Assembly: GCF_005796205.1 (NCBI RefSeq)
Contig: NZ_VAHN01000001.1
Span: 372,001-436,000, forward strand
DNA: 64,000 nucleotides
Source of the DNA: Pseudarthrobacter sp. NamE2
Lineage (GTDB): Bacteria; Actinomycetota; Actinomycetes; Actinomycetales; Micrococcaceae
Direction: 5' to 3'
Below the pieces are notes generated by a model. That model had not been told where the DNA came from and searched no databases. It was given only the letters and a program-made list of their open reading frames with translations. Below, piece after piece: positions 9,214 through 19,131 of the stretch. The position numbers were made by a program, and so were the translations under genes. Each line of letters starts with the position of its first letter. Positions within the stretch are counted from its first letter, which is position 1.

Positions 9214-11340
9214 GTGCCACATTTGGAAGAGCAAGAACTGTCCTGGACCGAACTGGACCAGCGTGCTGTGGACACCGTCCGCGTGCTGGCCGCCGACGCC
9301 GTGGAGAAGGTCGGTAACGGCCACCCCGGCACCGCCATGAGCCTGGCTCCGGCCGCGTACCTGCTGTTCCAGAAGCTGATGCGCCACGATCCGCGCGATC
9401 CGCAGTGGATTGGCCGTGACCGGTTCATCCTCTCCCCCGGCCACACCTCGCTGACCCTGTACATCCAGTTGTTCCTCAATGGTTACGGCCTGGAACTGAA
9501 GGACCTGCAGGCGCTGCGGACCTGGGGTTCGCTGACCCCGGGACACCCGGAATACAAGCACACCGCGGGCGTGGAGATCACCACGGGCCCGCTGGGCCAG
9601 GGCCTGGCATCCTCGGTGGGCTTCGCCTACTCGCAGCGCCGCCAGCGCGGCCTGTTCGACGCCGACGCCGCTCCTGGCACCAGCCCGTTTGACCACACCA
9701 TCTGGGTTATTGCCTCCGACGGCGACCTGCAGGAAGGCGTGACGGCCGAGGCTTCCTCGCTGGCCGGCCACCAGGAACTGGGCAACCTGGTTGTTCTCTA
9801 CGATGAGAACCACATCTCCATCGAGGACGACACCGACATCGCCTTCACGGAGGATGTCCTGAAGCGCTACGAAGCCTACGGCTGGCACGTCCAGCGCGTT
9901 GACTGGACCAAGACCGGCGAATACAAGGAAGACGTCCAGGAACTGTACTCGGCCCTGTTCGCCGCCAAGGCCGAAACGTCCAAGCCGTCCATCGTCTCGC
10001 TGCGCACCATCATCGGCTACCCGGCCCCCAAGAAGCAGAACACCGGCAAGATCCACGGTTCCGCCCTGGGTGCCGAGGAAGTTGCAGCACTAAAGGAAGT
10101 ACTGGGCTTCGATCCAGCCAAGACCTTCCAGGCCGAGGATGAGGTTCTGGCCCACGCCCGCTCCGTGGTGGACCGCGGGGCGGCCGCCCGAAAGGAATGG
10201 GAAGAGTCCTTCAACGCCTGGCAGGCCGCCAACCCCGAGGCCGCAGCCCTGCTGCAGCGCATCGAGGCCAGGGAACTGCCCGAAGGAGTCGACGCCGCCC
10301 TTCCGGTCTTCCCGGCCGGCAAGGACGTCTCCACCCGTGCCGCCTCCGGCAAGGTGCTGAACGCGCTCGGCCCGGTCCTGCCCGAACTCTGGGGCGGCTC
10401 GGCGGACCTCGCCGAATCGAACAACACGACCATTGAGGGTTCGCCGTCCTTTGTTCCGGCCTCCAAGCAGACCGATGCCTGGTCCGGCAACCCCTACGGC
10501 CGGGTGCTGCACTTCGGTATCCGCGAGCACGCCGCTGCCTCGATCGTGAACGGCATCGCCCTGCACGGCAACACCCGGGCGTTTTCCGGCACGTTCCTGA
10601 TCTTCAGCGACTACCAGCGCCCGGCAATCCGCCTCGGTGCGCTGATGGGTGTGCCGTCCCTGTACGTGTGGACGCACGACTCCATCGGCCTGGGCGAGGA
10701 CGGCCCCACCCACCAGCCGGTGGAACAGCTCGCCTCGCTGCGTGCCATCGTGGGCCTGGACGTCGTCCGCCCCGGTGACGCCAATGAAGTGGCCGTGGCC
10801 TGGAAGACCATGCTGGAAAACCACGCCAACCCGGCCGGCATCGTCCTGACCCGCCAGAACATTCCTACCTGGGAACGCGGCGCGGGCGAGGCCGAAGGCG
10901 ATACCTTCGGCTCCACCGCCGGTGTGGCAAAGGGCGGCTACGTCCTGGCCGAGGCGTCAAAGGACGGTGCCACCGTCCCGGCCGACGTCATCCTGATCGC
11001 CACCGGTTCGGAGGTCCAGCTCGCCGTCAAGGCCCGTGAGGCCCTGCAGGCCGAAGGCATCGCGACGCGCGTCGTCTCCATGCCGTGCGTCGAGTGGTTC
11101 ACCAAGCAGGACGCCGCCTACCGCGAGTCCGTCCTGCCCGCGGCCGTCAAGGCCCGTGTATCCGTTGAAGCAGGCCTTGCCCTGGGCTGGAAGGAATTCG
11201 TCGGCGACGCCGGCCGGTCCGTCAGCCTCGAACACTACGGCGCCTCCGCAGACTACAAGCGCCTTTTCCAGGAGTTCGGCATCACGGCAGAAGCCGTCGT
11301 GACCGCCGCCAAGGACTCCCTCGCAGGCCTGCAGGCCTAA
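9214..11340 (+). CDS. tkt: Transketolase
   Basis: 708 residues from GTG 9214 ([10 protein letters not shown]), the family's usual length. It transfers two-carbon units between sugar phosphates in the non-oxidative pentose phosphate pathway, using thiamine diphosphate. Visible features are [16 protein letters not shown] near residue 30, the ThDP/Mg motif DGDLQEG near 170, and [20 protein letters not shown] in the pyrimidine-binding domain. It leads the tkt-tal-pgi-zwf-opcA-pgl operon. The frame is open to a GTG at 9061 that follows a good promoter and AAGGA site, so an extended form of 759 residues cannot be excluded; the extra 51 residues look unlike any family sequence. Confidence 0.95.
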   Translation: MPHLEEQELSWTELDQRAVDTVRVLAADAVEKVGNGHPGTAMSLAPAAYLLFQKLMRHDPRDPQWIGRDRFILSPGHTSLTLYIQLFLNGYGLELKDLQALRTWGSLTPGHPEYKHTAGVEITTGPLGQGLASSVGFAYSQRRQRGLFDADAAPGTSPFDHTIWVIASDGDLQEGVTAEASSLAGHQELGNLVVLYDENHISIEDDTDIAFTEDVLKRYEAYGWHVQRVDWTKTGEYKEDVQELYSALFAAKAETSKPSIVSLRTIIGYPAPKKQNTGKIHGSALGAEEVAALKEVLGFDPAKTFQAEDEVLAHARSVVDRGAAARKEWEESFNAWQAANPEAAALLQRIEARELPEGVDAALPVFPAGKDVSTRAASGKVLNALGPVLPELWGGSADLAESNNTTIEGSPSFVPASKQTDAWSGNPYGRVLHFGIREHAAASIVNGIALHGNTRAFSGTFLIFSDYQRPAIRLGALMGVPSLYVWTHDSIGLGEDGPTHQPVEQLASLRAIVGLDVVRPGDANEVAVAWKTMLENHANPAGIVLTRQNIPTWERGAGEAEGDTFGSTAGVAKGGYVLAEASKDGATVPADVILIATGSEVQLAVKAREALQAEGIATRVVSMPCVEWFTKQDAAYRESVLPAAVKARVSVEAGLALGWKEFVGDAGRSVSLEHYGASADYKRLFQEFGITAEAVVTAAKDSLAGLQA

Positions 11341-11365
11341 CAACGAATTTCAGGAGATAAAACAA

Positions 11366-12481
11366 ATGACTACCCCCACCCAGCAGCTTTCCGACGCCGG
11401 CGTCTCCATCTGGCTCGACGACCTGTCCCGCGGCCGGCTTGAAACCGGCACCCTGGCCAGGCTCATCGAAGAGAAGAATGTGGTTGGCGTGACCACCAAC
11501 CCGTCCATCTTCCATGCCGCCATCACCGCAGGCACCGACTACGACGCCACCATCGCAGCCTCGGCTGCAGCCGGCGCGAGCATCGAAGACACCATCTTCG
11601 AAATCACCACCACCGACGTCGCCGACGCCTGCGACCTCTTCGCCCCCGTGGCTGCAGCGACCAACGGTGTTGACGGCCGGGTGTCCATCGAAGTGGACCC
11701 CCGCCTTGCCTGGGACACCGCCGGCACCATTGCCGAGGCAAAGCACCTCTATAAGAAGGTCAATAAGGACAACGTCCTGATCAAGATCCCCGCCACGCTC
11801 GAAGGCCTTGAGGCGATCACCGCCACCCTGGCCGAGGGCATCAGCGTGAACGTCACCCTGATCTTCTCCCTGGAGCGCTACCGCGCCGTCATCAATGCCT
11901 TCCAGTCCGGCCTGGAGCAGGCCAGGGAAAACGGGCACGATCTCTCCAGGATCCACTCGGTGGCGTCCTTCTTCGTCTCCCGCGTGGACACCGAAATCGA
12001 TAAGCGCCTCAGCGCCATCGGCACCGAGGAAGCGAACGCACTCAAGGGCAAGGCCGGCGTCGCAAACGCCCGTCTCGCCTACCAGGTATACGAGGAACTC
12101 TTCTCCACCGAGCGCTGGGCCCTTCTCGCCGAAGCCGGCGCCCTCCCCCAGCGCCCGCTCTGGGCTTCTACCGGCGTCAAGGACCCGGCCTACCCGGACA
12201 CCCTCTACGTCACCGAACTCGTCGCACCCGGTGTCGTCAACACCATGCCCGAGAAGACCCTGGACGCCACCTTCGACCACGGCGTGGTCACCGGCAACAC
12301 CATCTCCGGCACGTACGCCGAAGCCAACGCCACGCTGGATGCCCTGGAGAAGCTCGGCATTTCCTACAACGACGTCGTCGCCCTTCTGGAGTCCGAAGGC
12401 CTGGACAAGTTCGTGGCCAGCTGGAAGGAACTGCTGGCCGACGTTGAAGGCGCCCTCGCCTCTGCACGGAAGGCTTCTTAG
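11366..12481 (+). CDS. tal: Transaldolase
   Basis: 371 residues, the long actinobacterial type. It moves a dihydroxyacetone unit between sedoheptulose-7-phosphate and glyceraldehyde-3-phosphate. Both signatures are present: GVTTNPSIF near residue 40, and the Schiff-base lysine region [15 protein letters not shown] with the following [11 protein letters not shown] near 135-170. A strong ribosome site (AGGAGAT) precedes the ATG. It lies 25 nt after tkt and 6 nt before pgi. Confidence 0.96.
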   Translation: MTTPTQQLSDAGVSIWLDDLSRGRLETGTLARLIEEKNVVGVTTNPSIFHAAITAGTDYDATIAASAAAGASIEDTIFEITTTDVADACDLFAPVAAATNGVDGRVSIEVDPRLAWDTAGTIAEAKHLYKKVNKDNVLIKIPATLEGLEAITATLAEGISVNVTLIFSLERYRAVINAFQSGLEQARENGHDLSRIHSVASFFVSRVDTEIDKRLSAIGTEEANALKGKAGVANARLAYQVYEELFSTERWALLAEAGALPQRPLWASTGVKDPAYPDTLYVTELVAPGVVNTMPEKTLDATFDHGVVTGNTISGTYAEANATLDALEKLGISYNDVVALLESEGLDKFVASWKELLADVEGALASARKAS

Positions 12482-12487
12482 TCCCCT

Positions 12488-14119
12488 ATGAGCACTCTCA
12501 GCTACGACGCCACCGGCGCTGCCCGGCAGGCACTCGAACAGCACCTTCCCACCCTGGTTGAGGACCGCGTTGCCACCCGCATTTTCGCAAAGGACCACAC
12601 CCTGTGGGGCCCGGACGCGGAAGCCGAGTCGGCCATCCGGCTCGGCTGGGTGGAAGCGGCCAGCGTCTCGCAGCCGCTGGTCAAGGACATCCTGGAACTC
12701 CGTGACGCCCTTCGGGCGGAAGGAGTGACCCGGATGGTTCTCTGCGGCATGGGCGGATCGTCCCTGGCGCCCGAGGTCATCGCCGGCACGGCCGGCGTCG
12801 AGCTGACCGTGCTGGACAGCACCGATCCTGACCAGGTCCGCGCTGCCCTGGCTGACCGGCTGGCCCAGACAGCCATCGTGGTGTCGTCCAAGTCCGGATC
12901 CACCGTGGAGACCGACTCCCAGCGCAGGATTTTCGAACACGTCTTCACCGAGGCAGGCCTCGATGCCAAGAGCCGCATCATCGTTGTCACCGATCCCGGC
13001 TCGCCGCTGGACAAGGCCTCGCGTGAGGCAGGCTACCGGGCGGTCTTCAATGCCGACCCGAACGTCGGCGGACGGTTCTCCGCGCTGACCGCATTCGGGC
13101 TGGTTCCCTGCGGCCTGGCCGGTGTGGACATCCAGGCCTTCCTGGATGAAGCCGAAGAAGCCGCCGAAATCCTCAATGACGATGCAAGCGAGAACATCGG
13201 GCTCGCCCTCGGCGCGGCGCTGGGCGGAACCGTCCCGCTGCGGAACAAGATCGTCATTGCCGAGGACGGCTCCGGCATTGTTGGTTTTGCAGACTGGGCC
13301 GAGCAGCTCATTGCTGAATCAACGGGCAAGCTTGGGACCGGCGTCCTTCCTGTGGTGGCCGGCGCCAACGCCCCCGAAGTCAACTCGGGCGCATCGGACA
13401 TCCTGGTGGTGCGGCTGGTGAGCGCGGATGCCGACGTCGAACTTGGCGACAACCAGGTTGCGATCGCCGGTGGCCTGGCCACGCAGATGCTGGTATGGGA
13501 ATTCGCCACCGCGGTGGCGGGCCGGCTGCTGGGGATCAATCCCTTCGACCAGCCGGACGTGGAAGCTGCGAAGGTAGCCGCCCATGGCCTGCTGGATGCG
13601 CAGCCGGAACCGACGCCTGCAGCATTCGTTGACGGTGCCATCGAGGTCCGCGGTGGCGACTGGCTCGCCGACGCTGCCACTGCCGAGGGCGCTGTGAAGG
13701 CGCTGCTGGGCACGCTCGAGGCGGACAGCTACCTCAGCGTCCAGGCGTACTTCGACCGCCTGGCCTTTGCCGGGCTGGAAGGAATCCGCGACGAACTGGC
13801 AGCCGCCACCGGCCGCCCGGTCACCTTCGGGTGGGGCCCGCGGTTCCTGCACTCCACCGGCCAGTTCCACAAGGGCGGCCCTGCCATCGGCGTCTTCCTC
13901 CAGGTGACCGCCGAACCGGCCGAAGATCTGGCCATCCCGGACCGCCCCTTCACGTTCGGTGAACTGATCGCCGCGCAGGCTGCAGGCGACGCCCAGGTAC
14001 TGGGCGAACACGGCCGTCCCGTGCTGCGCCTGCACCTGACCAACCGTGCCGCCGGCGTGGCGCAGCTGCAGGACATTGTCGCAGCGCTCTCTGCCCGGGC
14101 ATCCGTTACCGAAAGCTAA
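12488..14119 (+). CDS. pgi: Glucose-6-phosphate isomerase
   Basis: 543 residues. It interconverts glucose-6-phosphate and fructose-6-phosphate. Visible are the SIS sugar-phosphate elements CGMGGSSLAPEV near residue 92 and SSKSGSTVET near 137-146, where the phosphate binds. The divergence from the E. coli enzyme is typical of the actinobacterial branch. It lies within the pentose-phosphate operon, 6 nt after tal and 15 nt before zwf, and links recycled fructose-6-phosphate back to the oxidative branch. In mycobacteria pgi is, to my knowledge, elsewhere, so its insertion between tal and zwf is a lineage difference. Confidence 0.93.
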   Translation: MSTLSYDATGAARQALEQHLPTLVEDRVATRIFAKDHTLWGPDAEAESAIRLGWVEAASVSQPLVKDILELRDALRAEGVTRMVLCGMGGSSLAPEVIAGTAGVELTVLDSTDPDQVRAALADRLAQTAIVVSSKSGSTVETDSQRRIFEHVFTEAGLDAKSRIIVVTDPGSPLDKASREAGYRAVFNADPNVGGRFSALTAFGLVPCGLAGVDIQAFLDEAEEAAEILNDDASENIGLALGAALGGTVPLRNKIVIAEDGSGIVGFADWAEQLIAESTGKLGTGVLPVVAGANAPEVNSGASDILVVRLVSADADVELGDNQVAIAGGLATQMLVWEFATAVAGRLLGINPFDQPDVEAAKVAAHGLLDAQPEPTPAAFVDGAIEVRGGDWLADAATAEGAVKALLGTLEADSYLSVQAYFDRLAFAGLEGIRDELAAATGRPVTFGWGPRFLHSTGQFHKGGPAIGVFLQVTAEPAEDLAIPDRPFTFGELIAAQAAGDAQVLGEHGRPVLRLHLTNRAAGVAQLQDIVAALSARASVTES

Positions 14120-14134
14120 AGGCGCACAAGCAAC

Positions 14135-15706
14135 ATGCCAGAAACTGAATACGGCAGAACTTCCGGGTCGCGTCCGGGGAAGTTGTTGCGGAATCCGTTG
14201 CGGGATCCGCGGGATCGTCGTTTGAGCCGGATTGCGGGTCCGTCGTCGCTTGTGCTGTTTGGGGTGACGGGGGATTTGGCCCGGAAGAAGTTGTTGCCGG
14301 CGGTCTATGACCTGGCCAACCGTGGGTTGTTGCCGCCGAGCTTCGCGTTGGTGGGTTTTGGCCGGCGTGGGTGGAGTGATGCCGAGTTCGCGGCACAGGT
14401 GAAGTCCTCGGTGCAGTCCTTCGCGCGGACCCCGTTTGATGAGGCGGTGTGGAACCAGCTTTCCGAGGGGATCCGGTTCGTGCAGGGCGGGTTCGATGAT
14501 GACGCCGCGTTCGAGCGGTTGGGCGAGGTGGTCAAGGAACTCGATGACGTCCGCGGCACACGCGGCAACCACGCGTTCTATCTGTCCATTCCGCCCAAGG
14601 CGTTTGAGCAGGTGTGCCGGCAGCTGTCCCGGCATGGCCTGGCGCAGGCGGACGGGGACAAATGGCGCCGGGTGGTGATTGAGAAGCCGTTCGGTCATGA
14701 CCTGGAATCGGCCCGGGCGCTCAACGACATCGTGGAGTCGGTGTTCCCGCCGGACGCGGTGTTCCGGATTGATCATTACCTGGGCAAGGAAACGGTGCAG
14801 AACATCCTGGCCTTGCGGTTCGCGAACCAGTTGTTCGAGCCGTTGTGGAACGCGAACTACGTTGACCATGTGCAGATCACCATGGCCGAGGACATCGGCA
14901 CCGGCGGCCGGGCAGGGTATTACGACGGCGTGGGCGCCGCGAGGGACGTGATCCAGAACCACCTGCTGCAGCTGCTGGCGCTGACGGCGATGGAGGAGCC
15001 GATCTCGTTCAACGCCGATGACCTGCGCGCGGAAAAGGAAAAGGTCCTCGCCGCCGTCAAGCTTCCGGAGGACCTGTCCACGCATTCGGCGCGGGGGCAG
15101 TTCACCGGCGGCTGGCAGGGCGGGGAGCAGGTGCAGGGCTACCTGGAAGAAGAAGGCATCCCGGCCGATTCGACCACCGAAACGTTCGCCGCGATCCGGG
15201 TGGACATCCACACCCGCCGCTGGTCCGGTGTGCCGTTCTACCTGCGGGCCGGCAAACGCCTGGGCAGGCGGGTCACGGAGATCGCCGTGGTGTTCAAACG
15301 CGCCCCCAACCTGCTGTTCCGCGACCACAGTGATGATGACTTCGGCCAGAACGCCGTGGTGATCCGGGTCCAGCCGGACGAGGGTGTGACCATCCGGTTC
15401 GGATCCAAGGTCCCGGGCACGCAGATGGAAGTCCGCGATGTCACGATGGACTTCGGGTACGGGCACTCGTTTACCGAATCCTCCCCGGAGGCGTATGAGC
15501 GGCTGATCCTGGATGTGCTGCTGGGTGAGCCGCCGTTGTTCCCGCGGCATGAGGAAGTGGAGCTGTCCTGGAAGATCCTTGACCCGTTCGAGGAATACTG
15601 GGCCACCCTGGACGAACAGCCCGAACCCTATGCCCCGGGATCCTGGGGCCCGGCCAGCGCCGATGAGCTGCTGGCCCGTGACGGACGAACCTGGAGAAGG
15701 CCATGA
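14135..15706 (+). CDS. zwf: Glucose-6-phosphate dehydrogenase
   Basis: 523 residues. It catalyses the first oxidative step of the pentose phosphate pathway, making NADPH. The nucleotide-binding GVTGDLARKKLLPA lies near residue 45 and the catalytic signature RIDHYLGKETVQN near 210. The N-terminal 35 residues are Arg/Pro-rich. The stop overlaps the start of opcA (ATGA). Codon use in the first two-thirds is odd for this operon: many TTG and GTG codons and G-ending third positions, where neighbours prefer C. It may have been exchanged by recombination. Confidence 0.96.
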   Translation: MPETEYGRTSGSRPGKLLRNPLRDPRDRRLSRIAGPSSLVLFGVTGDLARKKLLPAVYDLANRGLLPPSFALVGFGRRGWSDAEFAAQVKSSVQSFARTPFDEAVWNQLSEGIRFVQGGFDDDAAFERLGEVVKELDDVRGTRGNHAFYLSIPPKAFEQVCRQLSRHGLAQADGDKWRRVVIEKPFGHDLESARALNDIVESVFPPDAVFRIDHYLGKETVQNILALRFANQLFEPLWNANYVDHVQITMAEDIGTGGRAGYYDGVGAARDVIQNHLLQLLALTAMEEPISFNADDLRAEKEKVLAAVKLPEDLSTHSARGQFTGGWQGGEQVQGYLEEEGIPADSTTETFAAIRVDIHTRRWSGVPFYLRAGKRLGRRVTEIAVVFKRAPNLLFRDHSDDDFGQNAVVIRVQPDEGVTIRFGSKVPGTQMEVRDVTMDFGYGHSFTESSPEAYERLILDVLLGEPPLFPRHEEVELSWKILDPFEEYWATLDEQPEPYAPGSWGPASADELLARDGRTWRRP

Positions 15707-16644
15707 TCGTAGACCTGCCGGAGACCACCACCTCGAATGTGTCCAAAAAGCTCATGGCCCTGCGCGAACAGGGCGGCGTGATCGCCCTGGGCCGGGTCCT
15801 GACCCTCGTGGTGGTCACCCGGTCCGGCCTGGAGGAAGAGGCGATCGAAGCCGCGAACGAGGCCAGCCGGGAACACCCCTGCCGGATCATCGTCCTGGCC
15901 GACGCCGGGGCAGACGCCGAGGACCGGCTGGACGCCCAGATCCGGGTCGGCGGGGACGCCGGCGCCTCCGAAGTGATCGTGCTGCGCGGCTACGGCCAGC
16001 TCGCCCACGAATCCGAGTCCCTGGTGGCCGCGCTGCTGCTCCCCGACGCTCCGATCGTGGCCTGGTGGCCGCACGGCGCCCCGGAAAACGCCTGCGAAAC
16101 CTCCATCGGCCGGATCGCCCACCGCCGGATCACCGACTCCGCGAACGAACCCGACCCCCAGGCCGCCCTGGAAACCATCCACAAGACCTACCGCGCCGGC
16201 GACACCGACCTCGCTTGGACCCGCCTCACCAACTGGCGGATCCAACTCGCCGCCGCCCTGGATGAAGCGGACCCGTCGCCCGTGACCGCCGTCGCGGTTG
16301 AAGGTGCCTCGGATTCGCCAAGCACCATCCTCCTGGCGGCCTGGCTCACGCTGGCCTTGGAGGCGCCCGTCACCATCGTCGCGGATCCGGCAGGCACTGG
16401 CATCCGCCGCGTACGCCTGACCCGTCCCGGTGGCGACATCCAGCTCTTCCGCCCGGGGCTTTCCATCGCGGAACTCACCCAGCCCGGCCAGCCGGCCCAA
16501 CGGATCTCCCTGCCCCGCCGCAGCCTCCGGGACTGCCTCGCCGAGGAGCTCCGCCGCCTTGACCCGGATGAAGTGTTTGGCGAAGTGATTACTATGGGAC
16601 TGCCACGTACCAATCTAAGGAGCGTCCGTCCCAGTGAGCGTTGA
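15703..16644 (+). CDS. opcA: OpcA, glucose-6-phosphate dehydrogenase assembly protein
   Basis: 313 residues starting MIVDLPETTTSNVSKKL. OpcA proteins are required for assembly or redox activation of G6PDH in cyanobacteria and are conserved next to zwf in actinobacteria. No catalytic motif is expected. Alternating N- and C-terminal alpha/beta regions are visible (RVLTLVVVTR near 28; APVTIVADPAG near 220). It overlaps zwf by 4 nt and pgl by 11 nt, so co-translation with both is likely. Confidence 0.92.
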   Translation: MIVDLPETTTSNVSKKLMALREQGGVIALGRVLTLVVVTRSGLEEEAIEAANEASREHPCRIIVLADAGADAEDRLDAQIRVGGDAGASEVIVLRGYGQLAHESESLVAALLLPDAPIVAWWPHGAPENACETSIGRIAHRRITDSANEPDPQAALETIHKTYRAGDTDLAWTRLTNWRIQLAAALDEADPSPVTAVAVEGASDSPSTILLAAWLTLALEAPVTIVADPAGTGIRRVRLTRPGGDIQLFRPGLSIAELTQPGQPAQRISLPRRSLRDCLAEELRRLDPDEVFGEVITMGLPRTNLRSVRPSER

Positions 16645-17452
16645 GCCCAGAGTAAGCATCCATCCTGATTCGTCTGTCCTGATGGCGGCCATCGCGGCCC
16701 GGCTGATCACCAAGCTCGTGGACGTGCAGGACAAGTACGGCGAGGCCACTGTGGTGCTGACCGGGGGTACCGTGGGCATCGGTACGCTGAAAGCTGTTGC
16801 TGACTCTCCGGCAGCACCTGCCGTCGACTGGTCCAAGGTGAACTTCTGGTGGGGCGACGAGCGTTTTGTTGGCTCCGCGGACGCGGACCGCAACACGAAG
16901 CAGGCCTTCGATGCGCTGCTCTCGCACATTCCGGTTGACCCGGACCGGGTGCACCAGCCGGGTTCCGCGGACGAGTTCGCTACGCCGGAGGAGGCCGCGG
17001 AGGACTACGCCCGCCGCCTCCGGGAGGCCGCGGCCGCGGAGCACGCTGCGGACATGTCGGACGACCGTCCGGAGGACCCGGCCGCACTCCCCCGGCTGGA
17101 TGTTGTACTGCTGGGCGTCGGCCCCGACGCCCATGTCGCTTCGCTGTTCCCTGAGCAGGCAGGCATCCGGGAGAAGGAACGCACCGTGGTGGGTGTCCGG
17201 AACTCGCCCAAGCCGCCTCCGCTCCGTATGTCACTGACGCTTCCTGCCATCAACACCGCCGCAGAGGTCTGGATGGTGGTGGCGGGCGAGGACAAGGCAG
17301 GTGCGGTCGGCCTCGCGCTGGCGGGGGCCAACCCCATTCAGGTTCCGGCTGCGGGCCCGCGGGGAACGTCACGTACCCTGTGGCTCATTGATGAAAACGC
17401 TGCGTCACGTGTCCCGCAGCAGCTCGTCCGGAAGGACGCCGCGGGCGCGTAG
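16634..17452 (+). CDS. pgl: 6-phosphogluconolactonase
   Basis: 272 residues from a GTG start inside the 3' end of opcA. It hydrolyses 6-phosphogluconolactone, the product of Zwf. Family motifs seen are VLTGGTVGIGTLKAV near residue 38 (phosphate loop), WWGDERFV near 74 and the LLGVGPDAHVASLFP block near 157. An insert of about 30 Glu/Ala/Asp-rich residues around 115-150 is longer than in E. coli-type enzymes. Its last 48 bp overlap the 3' end of rbpA on the other strand. Confidence 0.94.
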   Translation: MSVEPRVSIHPDSSVLMAAIAARLITKLVDVQDKYGEATVVLTGGTVGIGTLKAVADSPAAPAVDWSKVNFWWGDERFVGSADADRNTKQAFDALLSHIPVDPDRVHQPGSADEFATPEEAAEDYARRLREAAAAEHAADMSDDRPEDPAALPRLDVVLLGVGPDAHVASLFPEQAGIREKERTVVGVRNSPKPPPLRMSLTLPAINTAAEVWMVVAGEDKAGAVGLALAGANPIQVPAAGPRGTSRTLWLIDENAASRVPQQLVRKDAAGA

Positions 17453-17800
17453 CTTTTCCAACGCTCCGGCCAGGACATCTTCGGCGTCCTGGCCGGAGCG
17501 TCTGTCTTTAACGTATTCCAGGTGGGTCTTGTAGCCGTCCTCGAACGCGTCCGCAGCCGCAGCTGCCTGCCCGTCCCTGGTGGCCGGACCGCCGCACCGC
17601 CTGCAGTCCCAAACGGCCGGAATCTGATCCTCGGGGAGCTTCAGGAAGACGGGCTGGGTTTCGTGGCCTTTGGCGCACCAGTAGGACACCCGGATCCGCG
17701 GCGGCGGGCTCCCCTGGTCGTCATTGGACTGGAGGCTGGATCCGCTTCCTGCCGTTACCCCTGCCCGGGTCCCGCGGAAGCCTGACGCTGGGTGGACCAT
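17405..17800 (-). CDS. rbpA: RbpA, RNA polymerase-binding protein
   Basis: 131 residues. RbpA is an actinobacterial factor that binds the principal sigma factor and RNA polymerase and stabilises the open promoter complex. The core reads YWCAKGHETQPVFLKLPED then VWDCRRCGGPA, giving a zinc-ribbon-like cysteine set (C..H and C-x2-C) near residues 42-70, as in zinc-binding members. The C-terminal sigma-interaction helix follows (KTHLEYVKDRRS near 90). The ATG at 17800 was chosen because AGGAG lies 6 nt before it; an in-frame upstream ATG has no such site. Tail-to-tail overlap with pgl. Confidence 0.88.
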   Translation of the reverse strand: MVHPASGFRGTRAGVTAGSGSSLQSNDDQGSPPPRIRVSYWCAKGHETQPVFLKLPEDQIPAVWDCRRCGGPATRDGQAAAAADAFEDGYKTHLEYVKDRRSGQDAEDVLAGALEKLRARGVLPDELLRDT

Positions 17801-17825
17801 CGGAACTCCTGCCTCGAAAATCAAC

Positions 17826-17870
17826 TGTTAAAAAGAAACTGTGGCTGTCGAAAACCGACAGCCACAGTTT
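17826..17870 (-). terminator. Rho-independent terminator of the gap-pgk-tpiA-secG operon
   Basis: A perfect 15-bp stem AAACTGTGGCTGTCG / CGACAGCCACAGTTT (17836-17850 and 17856-17870), loop of 5 nt, followed on the minus strand by CTTTTTAACAG. Confidence 0.9.
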
Positions 17871-17926
17871 AGTAGGCGGATCCGTCCTGCGGGAGTGCCC
17901 GCGGGTACCGCATCAGGCGGTAACCG

Positions 17927-18181
17927 TCAGGAGTCGCCGCCGCTGAACCGCATGATCAGGCCGAGGGCGATGATCACAATACCCCAGGTGACACCAAGGA
18001 TCACGGTGAACCGGTTGAGGTTGCGTTCTGCAACACCGGACGAGCTGAGTCCTGAGCTCATGCCGCCGCCGAACATGTCCGAGAGACCGCCGCCCCGTCC
18101 TTTGTGAAGGAGGATGAGCAGCGTCAGCAGGAGGCTGGTGATGCCCAGGAGGATCTGCAAAATGACATGAAGAACGTCCAC
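17927..18181 (-). CDS. secG: SecG, preprotein translocase subunit
   Basis: 84 residues with two transmembrane helices (about 5-25 and 56-78) separated by the conserved Gly/Ser-rich cytoplasmic loop KGRGGGLSDMFGGG. SecG assists SecYE in protein export. The GTG start is preceded by GAAAGG. It is the last gene of gap-pgk-tpiA-secG, the usual actinobacterial arrangement, and ends before a strong terminator. Confidence 0.95.
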   Translation of the reverse strand: MDVLHVILQILLGITSLLLTLLILLHKGRGGGLSDMFGGGMSSGLSSSGVAERNLNRFTVILGVTWGIVIIALGLIMRFSGGDS

Positions 18182-18231
18182 GACGGCCTTTCAGGAAGTT
18201 GGATCTGCGGGAGTGTGTGCGGCGGGACGGA

Positions 18232-19047
<816 letters not shown>

Positions 19048-19077
19048 GTGTTCTCCAAAAGTGTCTTATATGTGTGC

Positions 19078-19110
19078 GGCCGGCAGGCTGCCGCGGGCAA
19101 CCTGCCGGCC
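19078..19110. other. Intercistronic hairpin between pgk and tpiA
   Basis: GGCCGGCAGG (19078-19087) pairs perfectly with CCTGCCGGCC (19101-19110) around a 13-nt loop. There is no U-run, so it is more likely an mRNA processing or stability element, or partial attenuator, than a terminator. A TATAAG-like hexamer follows on the minus strand before tpiA. Confidence 0.4.
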
Positions 19111-19131
19111 GGAGGACTGGGCAGAATTGGG

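Noticed and set aside
11282..12940. 552-codon open frame antisense to tal and the start of pgi
   Set aside because: Gly/Val/Asp-rich sequence typical of the complement of C-ending codons; no family resemblance.
13319..15550. 743-codon open frame antisense to pgi and zwf
   Set aside because: A high-GC shadow: Arg/His/Gln-rich, no motifs, and pgi and zwf on the plus strand are certain.
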